From Allobosea sp. CRIB-10 (GTDB lineage: Bacteria; Pseudomonadota; Alphaproteobacteria; Rhizobiales; Beijerinckiaceae), in the NCBI RefSeq assembly GCF_900112185.1, contig NZ_FOKP01000012.1, forward strand, positions 62,001-126,000: 64,000 bases of DNA, given 5' to 3'. The translations under genes and the position numbers were made by a program. A model generated the notes under the pieces. That model did not search any database, was not told the DNA's origin, and saw only the letters and a program-made list of their open reading frames with translations. This document shows, piece by piece, positions 1-9,449 of the stretch. Within the stretch, counting starts at the first letter, position 1. Every line of letters begins with the position of its first letter.

Positions 1-790
1 GACCGGTATTGACGGCGCGCAGGAAGGAATAGGCTTCGGCGCCGCGGATCTCGCCAAGGAAGATGCGATCCGGTCGCAGTCGCATGGCGGCCTGCAGCAG
101 GCTTTCGATCGTCACCCGCGCCTGGCCCTGGTCGCCCTTCGAGGCGACGAGCGGGAGATAGTTCGGCTGGACCGGTTTCACCTCGCGCGTGTCCTCGATC
201 GTGATGATCCGCTCCTCCGGCGGCACCTCGTGCAGGATCGCGTTCAGGAAGGTCGTCTTGCCGGAGGACGTTCCGCCGGAGAGCAGGATCGAATAGCGCT
301 CGGCCACGGCAAGGCGGATGAAGTTCTCGATCTCGCCGGCGTCGAGATGCTCGCAGAGCCGGATATCGGTCGCGCTCAGCGCATTGGGATCGCCGATATC
401 GATCGCCTCGAACGAGCCGCGCTTGCGGTACTCCTGGAGACGCATGTCCTTCACGACCTGCTTGCGGATCGCGAAGGCGCCGCCATTGGTCGTCGCCGGC
501 GGCAGTACGCCCTGGAAGCGCTCGCCATCCGGCAGGGCGGCAGAGAGTAGCGGATGCTCCTCGTTGACGGACTGGCCACTGAAAGCGGCGACGCGTTCCA
601 TCAGATGGCGTAGCGCGGCGCGGTTGAGCTCCGGCACGGCATGGCGCTCCATTTCGGTGCCGCCGGCGACCTCGACCCAGACTTCGCCCGGGCGATTGGC
701 GCAGATCTCGACGACCGTATCGTCGCTGAGCCAGCGCCTGATCGGCTCCAGCGCGCGGCTCAGAAAGACGGTCCGGGTGGTGTCATTCAT
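1..790 (-). CDS. virB11: VirB11-type T4SS ATPase (3' end beyond window)
   Basis: This is the hexameric traffic ATPase that would energise the T4SS at the inner face of the cytoplasmic membrane. Reading the minus strand from the ATG gives 263 residues of open frame up to the window edge. Walker A (GGTSSGKTT) is at about residues 172-180, followed by an ITIEDTRE Asp-box-like segment and Walker B (RPDRIFLGEIRG) at about 239-250. The order and spacing match the VirB11/TrbB family, usually about 340 residues, so roughly the last quarter is missing. It lies 57 nt after virB10 in the same direction, the usual place for virB11 at the end of a virB operon. The function is known for the family; the substrate here is not known. 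Confidence 0.95.
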   Translation of the reverse strand, partial: MNDTTRTVFLSRALEPIRRWLSDDTVVEICANRPGEVWVEVAGGTEMERHAVPELNRAALRHLMERVAAFSGQSVNEEHPLLSAALPDGERFQGVLPPATTNGGAFAIRKQVVKDMRLQEYRKRGSFEAIDIGDPNALSATDIRLCEHLDAGEIENFIRLAVAERYSILLSGGTSSGKTTFLNAILHEVPPEERIITIEDTREVKPVQPNYLPLVASKGDQGQARVTIESLLQAAMRLRPDRIFLGEIRGAEAYSFLRAVNTG

Positions 791-847
791 CGGTCTCAGT
801 CGCGATTCGCATAATGAGAATTATGGAACATATTCCTATTTCATGAT

Positions 848-2200
848 TTATTTCATAGTGCGTGCGCGGGATCGTTCAAGCCGGATTTCCCGCAAGGCCT
901 CCTTCACCGGATCCGGATAGAAGGCCGAGAAATCGAGATCGCGCCGAACGAAGACCATGATGCGCGAGCCCTGGTCGACATGGATCGTCGGCGGAATGCT
1001 GATGGAGTCGCGTAGCGCCTCTTCCGCGATCCGGTTCAGCGTCATCGAAACCTGCTGCGCGCCGATCTGCCGCGCATAGAGCGCGTTCTGGTTCGGCTGG
1101 CCCTGCACGAGCACCGGTTGGCCTGTATTGGGATCGATCGTGCTGTACTGGTTCTGGCCTGACTGGTTGTCCTGGCCGAGATTGGCGATGAACTGCGCCG
1201 TGCCGCCGACGAGGCTGAGCAGGATCGCTGAGCCGAACTTCTCGACCCAGTGCTTGTCGACGATGCCGGTCATGCCCGTCCGGCCGAGTTCGTCGGTCCC
1301 CATCGAGCCGAGCTGCACGGAGACGCCGTCGCTTCTCAGCATCCGCGTCCAGACGATGAAGACGCGGGTCTGGCCTGTGCTCAGGCCGCTGCGGTATTCG
1401 CCGATCAGGCGTGAGCCGGCCGGAATGAGAATACGGCGGCCATCGAACGACCAGACATTCTCAGAGACCACGGCGCGCACCATGCCGGCGAGATCGCTTT
1501 GGATCGCGGTCTCAAGCACGCCCTTGATCATGGTTCCCTGCGCGACCAAAGCGTCGATGCGCGGGTTTTTCGTCGCCTCCGAGATCTCGACGCCTGCCTG
1601 CCCGGTGCGGGCCAGGAAGCGACGGTTCGGATCGTCTTCGGTATTGTCGGTGGCGCCGGCGGTCACTGAACCATTGCGATTGGTGCCCCTCGTTTCGCTG
1701 GCTGTGCCGCCGCTATCGGCCACGAGCTGGCCCGCGCGCAGGCGCTCCCACTTCTTCCGTTCTTCCTCAGCCAAGCGCAACCGCTCCTCCTCGGCCAGCC
1801 GGCGCGCTTCGCTGTCGTCGGGTACGGTCGCCTCCTGGATCGGCGGCTGGAGTGGTGGCGGCGGTGGAGGCGCTTCGATTGTCGTCGGTGGTTGCGCCGG
1901 CGGCGGAGGAGGAGGTTCGGGCGCAGTCGGGATCGTGATGGTGCCGTTGTCGAGTTGCGGCCGCGGCGTGTCGATCGATGGGCCCGGATATTGGGTCGTC
2001 CGAAAATCCTCCGTATCCGGGCTTGTGATCGAGGGGCGGTCGGGGGCACGCATCGCGCTGTAGATCATCCAGCCGGCGACCAGTACGGCGCCGGCCGGCA
2101 CCACAACCTTCACGAAGGTCCCGATCCGTGAGGCGCGCGCCGCAACCACGCTGCCGGCAGCCTCCTCGGCCAGAGCCCGGTACTCATTAGGAGATGGCAT
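848..2200 (-). CDS. virB10: VirB10 T4SS core-complex protein
   Basis: VirB10 spans the inner and outer membranes and gates the T4SS channel. The 450-residue product has a short cytoplasmic tail, one membrane segment at about 28-47, a proline-rich periplasmic stretch at about 84-125 with PPPPPP runs, a charged Glu/Arg segment, and then the conserved beta-rich C-terminal domain (for example ILIPAGSRLIGEY and SIPPTIHVDQGSRIMVFVRRD). Length and architecture are normal for the family. Its start overlaps the end of virB9 by 14 nt, implying translational coupling, and virB11 follows. The proline-rich stretch makes the opposite strand look open, but that is a shadow. Confidence 0.96.
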   Translation of the reverse strand: MPSPNEYRALAEEAAGSVVAARASRIGTFVKVVVPAGAVLVAGWMIYSAMRAPDRPSITSPDTEDFRTTQYPGPSIDTPRPQLDNGTITIPTAPEPPPPPPAQPPTTIEAPPPPPPLQPPIQEATVPDDSEARRLAEEERLRLAEEERKKWERLRAGQLVADSGGTASETRGTNRNGSVTAGATDNTEDDPNRRFLARTGQAGVEISEATKNPRIDALVAQGTMIKGVLETAIQSDLAGMVRAVVSENVWSFDGRRILIPAGSRLIGEYRSGLSTGQTRVFIVWTRMLRSDGVSVQLGSMGTDELGRTGMTGIVDKHWVEKFGSAILLSLVGGTAQFIANLGQDNQSGQNQYSTIDPNTGQPVLVQGQPNQNALYARQIGAQQVSMTLNRIAEEALRDSISIPPTIHVDQGSRIMVFVRRDLDFSAFYPDPVKEALREIRLERSRARTMK

Positions 2201-3035
2201 TGTGGGTCCTCACCGGGCGCGGCTTTGGGCCACCGATGCGCTGCGGCGCATGAGGCTCCAGACCCGTCGGCTCGTTCACATTGTTGAGGCGCATGTTGAA
2301 GATGCAGATGGCGTCGTCGCCATTGCGCAGCGTCCACTGGTAATTGACCCGATCGACGACGAGATATTCTCCCTCCCGCCGGAAATTGATCAGGCTCTCG
2401 TTACGCTCCGCGTCGACGACATAGATCGCGGGCGTCTCGCGCGCCGGATCGAAGCGGAAGAAGGTTTTTACGCCATCATCGAAGATGACGAGCGGCTTGT
2501 TGGCGGAGGCACCCTTGTAGCCATAGGCCGAGTTCACATTCTCGGCCCGGAGGTTGCGGAGATTGGGCTGCGCGGCGCGTTCGCGCGCCTGGGCCATCAT
2601 GGCGGCGTTGTCGCCCTCCTCGTCGGGATAGCGGAAGACGATCGAATAGACCTGCTGCGCGACCGGTCGGAACTCGCCCTTCAGGATGAAGACGTAGGAG
2701 CGCTTGTTGGTGAGCACGTTGAGATTGGCGTGGGCCTCCTTCTCGACGGGCTTCACGAAGAGGACGTTGCCTTTCTTGTTGGGCTCGATGCGCCATGCCA
2801 ACGCGTCACCAGCGCCGAGGGTTTCGATCCGCTCGTCCTCGGCGAAGGTGATCATGGTCGAGGCGCCATAGGAGGCTTGCACCGAGACGACCTCGTCCTT
2901 GTGATACCAGACATAGCGAATGCGACTGTCGCGAGGGCCTGCACGTGGACTGAGTTCCGCTGCAGCCGGGAGGGCGAAGGCGACGGCCTGTATGATGAGA
3001 ACCGCAAGCGCGCTGATGCGCGCGAGGATTGTCAT
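2187..3035 (-). CDS. virB9: VirB9 (TrbG-like) outer-membrane core protein
   Basis: The product is 282 residues with a Sec signal peptide (hydrophobic core about 6-24, cleavage near AAA-ELS). VirB9 forms the outer ring of the T4SS core with VirB7 and VirB10. The N-terminal part contains the PREK-like VWYHKDEVVSVQASYG segment. The C-terminal domain holds the family signature around KPLVIFDDGVKTFFRFD and YLVVDRVNYQWTLRNG. The stop codon of virB8 overlaps its ATG (ATGA arrangement), and its own 3' end overlaps virB10. The family assignment is secure. Confidence 0.95.
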   Translation of the reverse strand: MTILARISALAVLIIQAVAFALPAAAELSPRAGPRDSRIRYVWYHKDEVVSVQASYGASTMITFAEDERIETLGAGDALAWRIEPNKKGNVLFVKPVEKEAHANLNVLTNKRSYVFILKGEFRPVAQQVYSIVFRYPDEEGDNAAMMAQARERAAQPNLRNLRAENVNSAYGYKGASANKPLVIFDDGVKTFFRFDPARETPAIYVVDAERNESLINFRREGEYLVVDRVNYQWTLRNGDDAICIFNMRLNNVNEPTGLEPHAPQRIGGPKPRPVRTHNAIS

Positions 3036-3754
3036 GGCCTGCCCCCTTCGGGCGAAACCGTCTCCTGGTCACGCCGGTATTCGAGGACCTGGAAGCCGAG
3101 CGGGTTCTGGAAACGATATTCATTGCGGGCTGGCGCCGCGGTGTAGCGGAAGCGGATCAGCGACACCCAGTGCCGGGTGACGATGTTCGTCTGGGATTTC
3201 TCGTCGGTCGAGAATCTGACGAGCGCGGTGCGCTGGTTCGGGAAGGTGACGGATTTGACGTTGACCGCGACGATCGTGTTCGAGCCGAGGATCTTGATGG
3301 GATTCTGCGGATTGGCGGGGCTGTAGATCTCGACGAGCTCGCGCGAGGCGTCGCCCATCGAGAGAAGCTGAGCCAGGTCGAAATTGTCCTTCAGCGCCTT
3401 GGGATCATAGGTCTCACGCGCCTTCACATAGCGCACGAGATCGAAGGTCGCGATCGCCTCATCCTGCTGCAGCGGCCCTTCGGCCATCGGCCGCTTCACC
3501 TCGACGAACCCCGTCGAGCGGTCGACCACCACCATATAGGGTTCATAGGTCTTGAGCGGCAGCGCCAGGACCAGGGCCCCGAGCGCGGCGACCGCGATCA
3601 CCGACATGACGAGCGCGATTGTCCAGGCGATCGAACGGGACCAGCGGTTGCGGCGGGCGATGTCGTTCTCCCAGATCGCCGCGTCGGTGTAATATGGCAA
3701 GGGCGGCGCCCTGCCTTGGGTCGCTCCCGTGGCCTCACTCACCAATTCCGTCAT
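3032..3754 (-). CDS. virB8: VirB8 inner-membrane assembly factor
   Basis: A 240-residue bitopic protein with a cytoplasmic N-terminus, a single membrane segment at about 43-66, and a periplasmic NTF2-like domain. Motifs typical of VirB8 are visible: YEPYMVVVDRSTGF just after the membrane, a central RYVKARETYD segment and LVRFSTDE near the end. VirB8 nucleates assembly of the inner-membrane complex and contacts VirB9 and VirB10, which are encoded immediately downstream. The ATGA overlap with virB9 and the 15-nt gap from virB6 fit one operon. No abnormalities were seen. Confidence 0.95.
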   Translation of the reverse strand: MTELVSEATGATQGRAPPLPYYTDAAIWENDIARRNRWSRSIAWTIALVMSVIAVAALGALVLALPLKTYEPYMVVVDRSTGFVEVKRPMAEGPLQQDEAIATFDLVRYVKARETYDPKALKDNFDLAQLLSMGDASRELVEIYSPANPQNPIKILGSNTIVAVNVKSVTFPNQRTALVRFSTDEKSQTNIVTRHWVSLIRFRYTAAPARNEYRFQNPLGFQVLEYRRDQETVSPEGGRP

Positions 3755-3769
3755 GCCTGTTCCTGACCG

Positions 3770-4852
3770 CTATGCGGTTTCTGTGAGTTTCTTCGCCAGG
3801 CGCTTGTAGTCGGCGCTCTGTTCGAACTCCCGTTGCGTGAAATGGAGACGCGCGCGCGCCCTCCCCGCATGGCGCTCTGCGGGCGTGGTCCAACCCGTTC
3901 TGTCGAGCAGCCTTCGTCCGAGCGCGCTGCCGCCCATAGCGGCGCCAAAGGCACCGATCCGAGAGTACATGCCGCCAAATCGCGGCGATTGGACCGCGAT
4001 GCCGCCGGCGATCGAGGCGGCAACCATCGTGATCTGCGAGAGCAGCAGGATGCCGATCACGCAGATGACCACGAGGGGCGCAGCTTCGGTGAAGCTCGTC
4101 GCCACCTTCGCGTTTGCCTGGTTGACCGCGTCGAAATAGCTCTGGCTGATCGAGATGAAGAAGGCGCAGAAGCCGTAGACTAGGATCTGCACGCAAACAT
4201 ATTGCACGATCGAGGATGCCCAACCGGAAAAGAACCGGCTCGTGTAGCCGAACAGCAGGAGGATGATGAAGATCGGCGCGAGTGCCAGCAGCAGCCAGAG
4301 GAAAATCTTGGCGAGAATGATCAGGAACAGCGCGTAGCCGACCAGCAGCGCCCCGAAAATCAGGATGACCGCCCCGAGGACATAGCCGCCGAAGTTGAGC
4401 ACGCCGAGATTCTTGATGAAGCTGGTCGTCGAGCCCGCGAGCGAGTCCCACATGTTCTGGAGCCCGGTCTGCACGCCGTTGACCGAGTTGAGCCCGGCCG
4501 AGGTGCCGGTGACGTTGGCGCTCACGCTCGTCAGCATCGCGTTGCCGATGGCCGAGGGACCCTCGTTCAGCATCTGATAGGCGAAAGTCTGAAAATCGTT
4601 CCAGCTTGTCGCCAGCGCATAGATCGCGAAGGCGCGTAGCAACCGGAACGTGATCTCCGCTGGATTGCCCTGCGCGGTTCCCGACCAGATGCCGTAGGCC
4701 CAGACGATCACATAGAGCGTCAGCAACAACCCCGCGACGCCGACCTGTCCGTCGCCCGTCAGGGCGGAGGCGAGGTTCTGATAGGCTTGGGCGACGAAAT
4801 TGTTGCCGAAGCGGTCGACGGTCGAGAGCAGCGTCGTGATGTTGAAATTCAT
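3770..4852 (-). CDS. virB6: VirB6 polytopic inner-membrane protein
   Basis: A 360-residue polytopic protein with about six hydrophobic segments clustered from about 35 to 275. A long periplasmic loop (about 95-165) is rich in Ser, Thr, Gly and Asn, and the cytoplasmic tail is charged. The conserved VirB6 core around FLIILAKIFLWLLLALAPIF is present (about 193-212). VirB6 contributes to the inner-membrane part of the substrate channel. It lies between the small lipoprotein gene and virB8, the normal operon position. Family assignment is from topology and the central motif. Confidence 0.92.
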   Translation of the reverse strand: MNFNITTLLSTVDRFGNNFVAQAYQNLASALTGDGQVGVAGLLLTLYVIVWAYGIWSGTAQGNPAEITFRLLRAFAIYALATSWNDFQTFAYQMLNEGPSAIGNAMLTSVSANVTGTSAGLNSVNGVQTGLQNMWDSLAGSTTSFIKNLGVLNFGGYVLGAVILIFGALLVGYALFLIILAKIFLWLLLALAPIFIILLLFGYTSRFFSGWASSIVQYVCVQILVYGFCAFFISISQSYFDAVNQANAKVATSFTEAAPLVVICVIGILLLSQITMVAASIAGGIAVQSPRFGGMYSRIGAFGAAMGGSALGRRLLDRTGWTTPAERHAGRARARLHFTQREFEQSADYKRLAKKLTETA

Positions 4853-4868
4853 GCGCCGCGGCTCCGTG

Positions 4869-5072
4869 TTAACGCGCTGGAGCCGCGTTGACGGGCCGCA
4901 TCGGACCGCATTCGTCGGAGGCGGCGGGAGACACGGCTCCGAGCGATGAAAACGCCATCGGCACGATCGGCGGGCCTTCGTCGCGCGAGCACGGTGCCTT
5001 GAGCGGCTTCACCGCGCACCCGCCGATGAGCGCGGTAAGGACGCCGGCCGCGATGAGGCGCCCTCCCCTCAT
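4869..5072 (-). CDS. small lipoprotein in the VirB7 position
   Basis: A 67-residue precursor whose N-terminus is a lipoprotein signal: a basic start, a hydrophobic run and the lipobox LIGGC with Cys at about 19. Two further cysteines (SRDEGP and DECGP regions) could form a disulfide. Short lipoproteins at this point of virB operons are usually VirB7-like, which anchor VirB9 to the outer membrane, or entry-exclusion (Eex/TrbK) proteins. Sequence alone does not separate these. It overlaps the start of the preceding virB5-like gene's end by 4 nt and precedes virB6 by 16 nt. The lipoprotein call is firm; the specific role is inferred from position. Confidence 0.75.
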   Translation of the reverse strand: MRGGRLIAAGVLTALIGGCAVKPLKAPCSRDEGPPIVPMAFSSLGAVSPAASDECGPMRPVNAAPAR

Positions 5073-5794
5073 CGCCCCGCCTTGTACTCGAGCGCGCGGG
5101 TCGCCTGCGAGATCATGGTCATGCGGTCGATGTTGGGTTGGTTGGCCGCGGCCGTCGCCGTGTTTACCGCGCCGATCAGCTCGTTCACGGTGATGCCGGT
5201 CTGCACCATGATCTGACTGTTCTGGTCGACACTCCCCTTCAGGTCCGGGGCCTGGCCGATCATGCCGGCGCCTTGCTTGAAAGATCCGCTGCGGGTCTGC
5301 ACACCCGATTGCGTGGAGTCGACGAGGCCCGTAATGGTGCCGGCCGTATTGACGAGCTGCGAATAGCTCTTGTCCATGGGGCTGGTCTGGCCGTTGATCA
5401 GGCCGGAGATCGTCTTCACGAGCTGCAGGCCGTTGATGAGACCCGAGACGATGTTCTGCGAGCCGCCGCCCATCCCGGCAAAGGACAGCGATCCCCCGGA
5501 GATCACGCTGCCAAGGGAGGGTGCGCCGCCCATCGAAAAGCTGCCGCCACCGAGCGCGATCTGGGAGAGTTGCCCGGCCTGACTGGTGCGATCGCCGGTC
5601 ACGGCGGCAAGCGTCTTCTGCGTGAACTGCATGATCTGCCGGTCGGCAGCGAGGATGCTATTGGTCGTCGTCGCGATCTCCTGCGCCTTGCGCAGGTTCG
5701 CGTTGTCGATCACCGGCGTTTGGGCCGAGGCGGCGGCAGCGAAAAGCACGGCCGCGACGCTCACACACAGGGTCTGGATGGACTTGCGCATCAC
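5069..5794 (-). CDS. virB5: VirB5/TrbJ-like secreted T4SS protein
   Basis: A 241-residue protein with a clear Sec signal peptide (cleavage near AASA-QTP). The mature part is predicted mostly helical with a Gly/Ser/Met-rich insertion in the middle (about 75-115), and ends in a long helix (VNELIGAVNTATAAANQPN). VirB5-type proteins are minor pilus components and adhesins. Position directly after the virB4-linked gene and before virB6 supports the assignment. The central glycine-rich insertion makes it more divergent than the rest of the operon. Confidence 0.75.
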   Translation of the reverse strand: MMRKSIQTLCVSVAAVLFAAAASAQTPVIDNANLRKAQEIATTTNSILAADRQIMQFTQKTLAAVTGDRTSQAGQLSQIALGGGSFSMGGAPSLGSVISGGSLSFAGMGGGSQNIVSGLINGLQLVKTISGLINGQTSPMDKSYSQLVNTAGTITGLVDSTQSGVQTRSGSFKQGAGMIGQAPDLKGSVDQNSQIMVQTGITVNELIGAVNTATAAANQPNIDRMTMISQATRALEYKAGR

Positions 5795-5805
5795 GATCGC
5801 TCCCT

Positions 5806-6738
5806 TCAGCGAGATTGGTACTGTCGGACCGCGGCCACGAGCTCATCGCTCGACAGCGGCTGTTGCGCGGCATTCGCCCGCGCGGCTTCGCGTTCGATCG
5901 CAAAGGAGACATTCCCCGCCGTGTCGTTGTAGCGGCGGGCGACGCAGCCCGACGCCGGCGTCGTCCCGTAGGGCGTCGTCGAGCAGCCCGCGGCTACGCA
6001 GGGGCTTGCGGCGGTCCCCTCCCCCGTCATCCCGGCCGGACATAGATTGATCGTCTGTGGCGGCCTAGCCGGTCCGCGGGCCGATGTCGGCAGCGTGACG
6101 CCGCGCGTGCCCTGGCTCGACATCGAGGCGGCGGCAAGATTGGGCAGGTTGAAGGCTTGCGTGAGAAAAGACACGCCGTGGATGGCCTCGTTGAAGGTGA
6201 GCCCCGTCTGCGTGCGGATCGCGCTATTGCGGTCCATGGCCTCCATCAGGGTACCGTCCGAGCCGACCTCGCGGCCCATGCGTTCGAAGACCTGGCGGTT
6301 CGGCTGAAGCGAGGCCTGCACCGTCTCCATGCCGCCGATGACCTGGCCCGTGCCTTCGCGATCAGCGCGCGGCCCGGCCGTCCAGTCGGTCGCCGGCTGT
6401 GCCCCAGTGCTCGTGGACCCGGTCGTCGTCGGCTTGGCGAAAGCCGGCGACGTTTTGATGGTTGGGTCAGCTCGATCGAGGGTCGCCGCGCCGCGGCCCG
6501 CATCAGGCTTCTGCGTCGGGCTCGTGACCGCATTGTCCTTCTTCGGCTTGGTCACAGAGCAGTTGATGCCCTGCGTAAATGTCTGGGTCTTGCCGGTGAT
6601 GAGCTTGATCTCGACCTTCTTGGTGGACTCGTCCGTGCGCCGGTCGAGGATTGCCCCGTCATTCACCGGCACCGCAGCAAGGGTAGGGCCCGCGATCCCC
6701 GCTGCCAGCAGCATCAAGGCGAATGTCTGGAACCGCAT
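5806..6738 (-). CDS. secreted protein of unknown function inside virB operon
   Basis: A 310-residue precursor with a Sec signal peptide (cleavage near LAA-VPV). The mature protein has a low-complexity Thr/Pro/Ala middle section (about 65-125) and a helical segment whose NSAIRTQTGLTFNEAIHG stretch resembles the NSQIMVQTGITVNELIGA stretch of the adjacent virB5-like protein. The C-terminal region has five cysteines around TINLCPAGMTG and VAAGCSTT. I do not recognise a named family. Tight packing (11 nt before virB5, 2 nt after virB4) says it is made with the T4SS; a pilus- or periplasm-associated role is inference. Confidence 0.8.
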   Translation of the reverse strand: MRFQTFALMLLAAGIAGPTLAAVPVNDGAILDRRTDESTKKVEIKLITGKTQTFTQGINCSVTKPKKDNAVTSPTQKPDAGRGAATLDRADPTIKTSPAFAKPTTTGSTSTGAQPATDWTAGPRADREGTGQVIGGMETVQASLQPNRQVFERMGREVGSDGTLMEAMDRNSAIRTQTGLTFNEAIHGVSFLTQAFNLPNLAAASMSSQGTRGVTLPTSARGPARPPQTINLCPAGMTGEGTAASPCVAAGCSTTPYGTTPASGCVARRYNDTAGNVSFAIEREAARANAAQQPLSSDELVAAVRQYQSR

Positions 6739-6740
6739 GA

Positions 6741-9149
6741 TCAGTCTCTTCCCATGAAAACCGGTAGCCAGGCCTGCGGATCGTCCCCGACCCGGGCGCG
6801 CAGCGCGTCGAGCTCGGCGACCGTCTCGGTGCGGCCCGACAGCACCTTGATCAGCTCCGGCATGCCCCGGAGATTGAGGCGCGCGATCACGCTGTCCTGG
6901 TCATGCTTGATCAGGAAGGAACGCGATTCCGCCGGCGTGGTGCGGATCCAGCGCACCTCGCGCGCCGACAGACGGAAGGCACCGCCATAGGACGCCTCGT
7001 CGGCCTTGGGGTTCGGGAAGAAGATGTTCGTTGCCGATTGCTCGATCAGCGTATGCGCGAGCTTGGAGTTCACGATATCGGCCGCCGATTGCGTGCCGAA
7101 GCCGATGACCCCGTTCTGCTTACGGATGGTCTTGAGCTTGTCCTTGATGAAGTAACTGAAGACCTCGTCGTCGAGGAGCCGCCAGCCCTCGTCGAGGAAG
7201 ATCATCACTGGCTGGCCGTCGAGCAGTTCGTCGAGCCGGTGGAAGATGTACATCAGCGCCGCCGTCCGGTTGACGGGATCGTCGAGCACGCTGGTCATGT
7301 CGAAGCCGAAGATCGCGGACATCGAGAACGTGTCCTCGGTGTTGTTGAACAGCCAGCCGCGCTGGTCCGCGCGGATCCAGGGCTGCAAACGGGCGTAGAG
7401 ATCGTCGTCGCCGGCCCGCATGGCGCCGCGCAGCAGCTCGGCGAACTCGTCGAGCGTTCGCCCTTCCGGCGGCGCCGTCAGGACCTGCGTGATCGCATTG
7501 CGGATGACCTGCTCCTCGCGGGTCGAATGACCGATGCCGTCGGCGCGCCGGAGCATGAAGCTGAAGAGCTGGAACAGGAACTCGCGGTTTGCGCCATTGT
7601 CGGAGAGCCGCAGCGGATTGAACCCGGTCGGCTCGCCGGCGCGCAGAACCTCGTATTGCCCGCCGAGCGCGCGCACGAAGATCTCCAGGCCCCGATCCTT
7701 GTCGACCAGCACCAGCTTTGGCCGCGGTTGCACGCGTTGGGCCTGGGCGGAGATGAAGCCGAGGAACACCGTCTTGCCCGAGCCGGACGGCCCCGTGACT
7801 GTGAAATTGCCGAGGTCGCGGACGTGGAAATTGAAGAAATACGCGGTCTGCGACGTCGTCTCGAGAACCGAGATCGGCGTGCCCCAATGCGTCCCGCTCG
7901 CCTGCCCACTCGGATAGTTATGGAGCGAGGAGAACCCGGCCATATTCTTCGAGGAGATCATGGAGGAGCGCGCGATATAGGAGGCATTGCCGGGGAGTTG
8001 CGCCCAGAAGGCCGGCTCGCAGTTCAGGTCCTCGCGCACCCAGATCGCCGAGACATCCGTCAGTGCCGTGCCGCAGTCGGTGACGCATTTGGTCACCTCG
8101 TCCATGTCGCGGCCGAGGCAGAGCACGCTGAGATGGTGGTGGCCGTAGATTGATTCCGACGAGAGAAGCTCGTCGCGCGCATCCGAGAGATGCTCGGCAA
8201 CGACCGAGCCGGCCTCGTCCGACATCTCGATCTGACGACCGACGCGATCGATCTGCGTCATCGCGATCGGCTTGTCGATGAGGGCGAAGGACTGCGTGAC
8301 GATGAACTCGTGCGGCACCCGCAGCATCGGGTTCAGCATCCCCGGGCCAGTCAGCGCCGGATATTCGCTGACCGAAATCAGCGCCCCGAAGCGTGTGTCC
8401 TCCGGCGAGGCGCCACGGATCTCGACGGCGTTGCGGCCGAAGAACAACCGCTTCGTCGACAGGGCTTCGGCGAGCTTCATGCGCGGCAGCGCCATCGGGC
8501 GCGGCATTCCGCCATTCACGAGCTGGACCAGGAATTCCAGCGGTTCCGAATGCCAGACGCCGCCGCGCTCGACGACCCGCAGGACCCGAGCGCCGTAGGC
8601 CTGCAACGTCTCGCGCATGGCTGTCATCACGTCGGACAATTCGTTGACGGCCTGCTCCTCACTGAGCGAGCGGCCGTCCGCGTCGTGGCGCCCGAACAGC
8701 TTGCGCAACACGACATCGACCGTGCCGACGCTGCCCTGAAGCTCCCGGCGGACGACGGAGAGGTAGATGTCGTTCACGAACATCCGCCGCTGGCGCAGGC
8801 CGGCGGTATAGCGTTCGTCGAGCTCGCGGCAGAAATCGTTGTCGAAGGTCGAGGCGATCGAAGGCTTCACCTCGCGCCGGACGATATGGGTGTAGAGCGC
8901 GTAGCGCGACGAGCCCAGCGCCCGCAGGAGATCGTTGCGGCCGAGCAGTCGTGAATTGACCTCGCTGATATCAGCCGTCTCGAAGCAGAAGCCGGAGAGG
9001 TGCAGGAACGACATCAGCATGCCGTCATCCGTCCTGATTGCCTCGTCCGAGACGTGCCGTGAATAGGGAATATGCGCAGCGACCGGGTTCTCGCGCCGGG
9101 AAACCGCACCAAAGCTCAGCTCGTCACGCAGCGCCCGCGCAATCGCCAT
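6741..9149 (-). CDS. virB4: VirB4 T4SS ATPase
   Basis: An 802-residue CagE/TrbE/VirB4-family ATPase, which drives pilus biogenesis and substrate transport at the inner membrane. The N-terminal half is the VirB4-specific domain. The C-terminal half is RecA-like, with Walker A GPSGSGKTVFL, Walker B PVMIFLDEGWRLLDDE, and the conserved TQSAADIVNSKLAHTLIEQ segment before the C-terminus. Length is typical of the family (about 790-820). It starts 2 nt after virB3 and ends 2 nt before the next gene. Confidence 0.96.
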   Translation of the reverse strand: MAIARALRDELSFGAVSRRENPVAAHIPYSRHVSDEAIRTDDGMLMSFLHLSGFCFETADISEVNSRLLGRNDLLRALGSSRYALYTHIVRREVKPSIASTFDNDFCRELDERYTAGLRQRRMFVNDIYLSVVRRELQGSVGTVDVVLRKLFGRHDADGRSLSEEQAVNELSDVMTAMRETLQAYGARVLRVVERGGVWHSEPLEFLVQLVNGGMPRPMALPRMKLAEALSTKRLFFGRNAVEIRGASPEDTRFGALISVSEYPALTGPGMLNPMLRVPHEFIVTQSFALIDKPIAMTQIDRVGRQIEMSDEAGSVVAEHLSDARDELLSSESIYGHHHLSVLCLGRDMDEVTKCVTDCGTALTDVSAIWVREDLNCEPAFWAQLPGNASYIARSSMISSKNMAGFSSLHNYPSGQASGTHWGTPISVLETTSQTAYFFNFHVRDLGNFTVTGPSGSGKTVFLGFISAQAQRVQPRPKLVLVDKDRGLEIFVRALGGQYEVLRAGEPTGFNPLRLSDNGANREFLFQLFSFMLRRADGIGHSTREEQVIRNAITQVLTAPPEGRTLDEFAELLRGAMRAGDDDLYARLQPWIRADQRGWLFNNTEDTFSMSAIFGFDMTSVLDDPVNRTAALMYIFHRLDELLDGQPVMIFLDEGWRLLDDEVFSYFIKDKLKTIRKQNGVIGFGTQSAADIVNSKLAHTLIEQSATNIFFPNPKADEASYGGAFRLSAREVRWIRTTPAESRSFLIKHDQDSVIARLNLRGMPELIKVLSGRTETVAELDALRARVGDDPQAWLPVFMGRD

Positions 9150-9151
9150 GG

Positions 9152-9445
9152 CTAGACCCGGTAGCTCGTGGCGCCCCAGAACCCCTTGCTCCGGGGCGGG
9201 ACCTTTCGGCCGCGGATCAGCATGATCTCGAAGATCGCCGGATCGCGCACGATCATGATCCGGCCGATGGCGTAGAGCGGCAGGATCGTCAGCAGCATCA
9301 GGAGGTTTTTCGTCACGAGGAAGACGACGGCCGAAACGACGCCGATCAGCATGAAAAACTGATACGGCACGCCAAGAAGGCTCGGCGGCCGGGTCAGGCC
9401 CTTCACCAATGGCGTGATCAACGGCTGGTCGACATCCTCGGCCAT
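9152..9445 (-). CDS. virB3: VirB3 inner-membrane protein
   Basis: A 97-residue protein starting MAEDVDQPLITPLVKGLTRP, the usual VirB3 N-terminus. A longer upstream frame exists but its extra residues are a shadow of virB2. Two adjacent membrane segments lie at about 29-46 and 48-65, followed by the conserved MIVRDPAIFEIM motif. VirB3 works with VirB4 in pilus assembly. It is 4 nt after virB2 and 2 nt before virB4. Confidence 0.93.
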   Translation of the reverse strand: MAEDVDQPLITPLVKGLTRPPSLLGVPYQFFMLIGVVSAVVFLVTKNLLMLLTILPLYAIGRIMIVRDPAIFEIMLIRGRKVPPRSKGFWGATSYRV

Positions 9446-9449
9446 GCGA

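Noticed and set aside
1128..2063. 311-codon plus-strand frame opposite virB10
   Set aside because: It arises from the proline-rich and glycine-rich codons of virB10 read in reverse.
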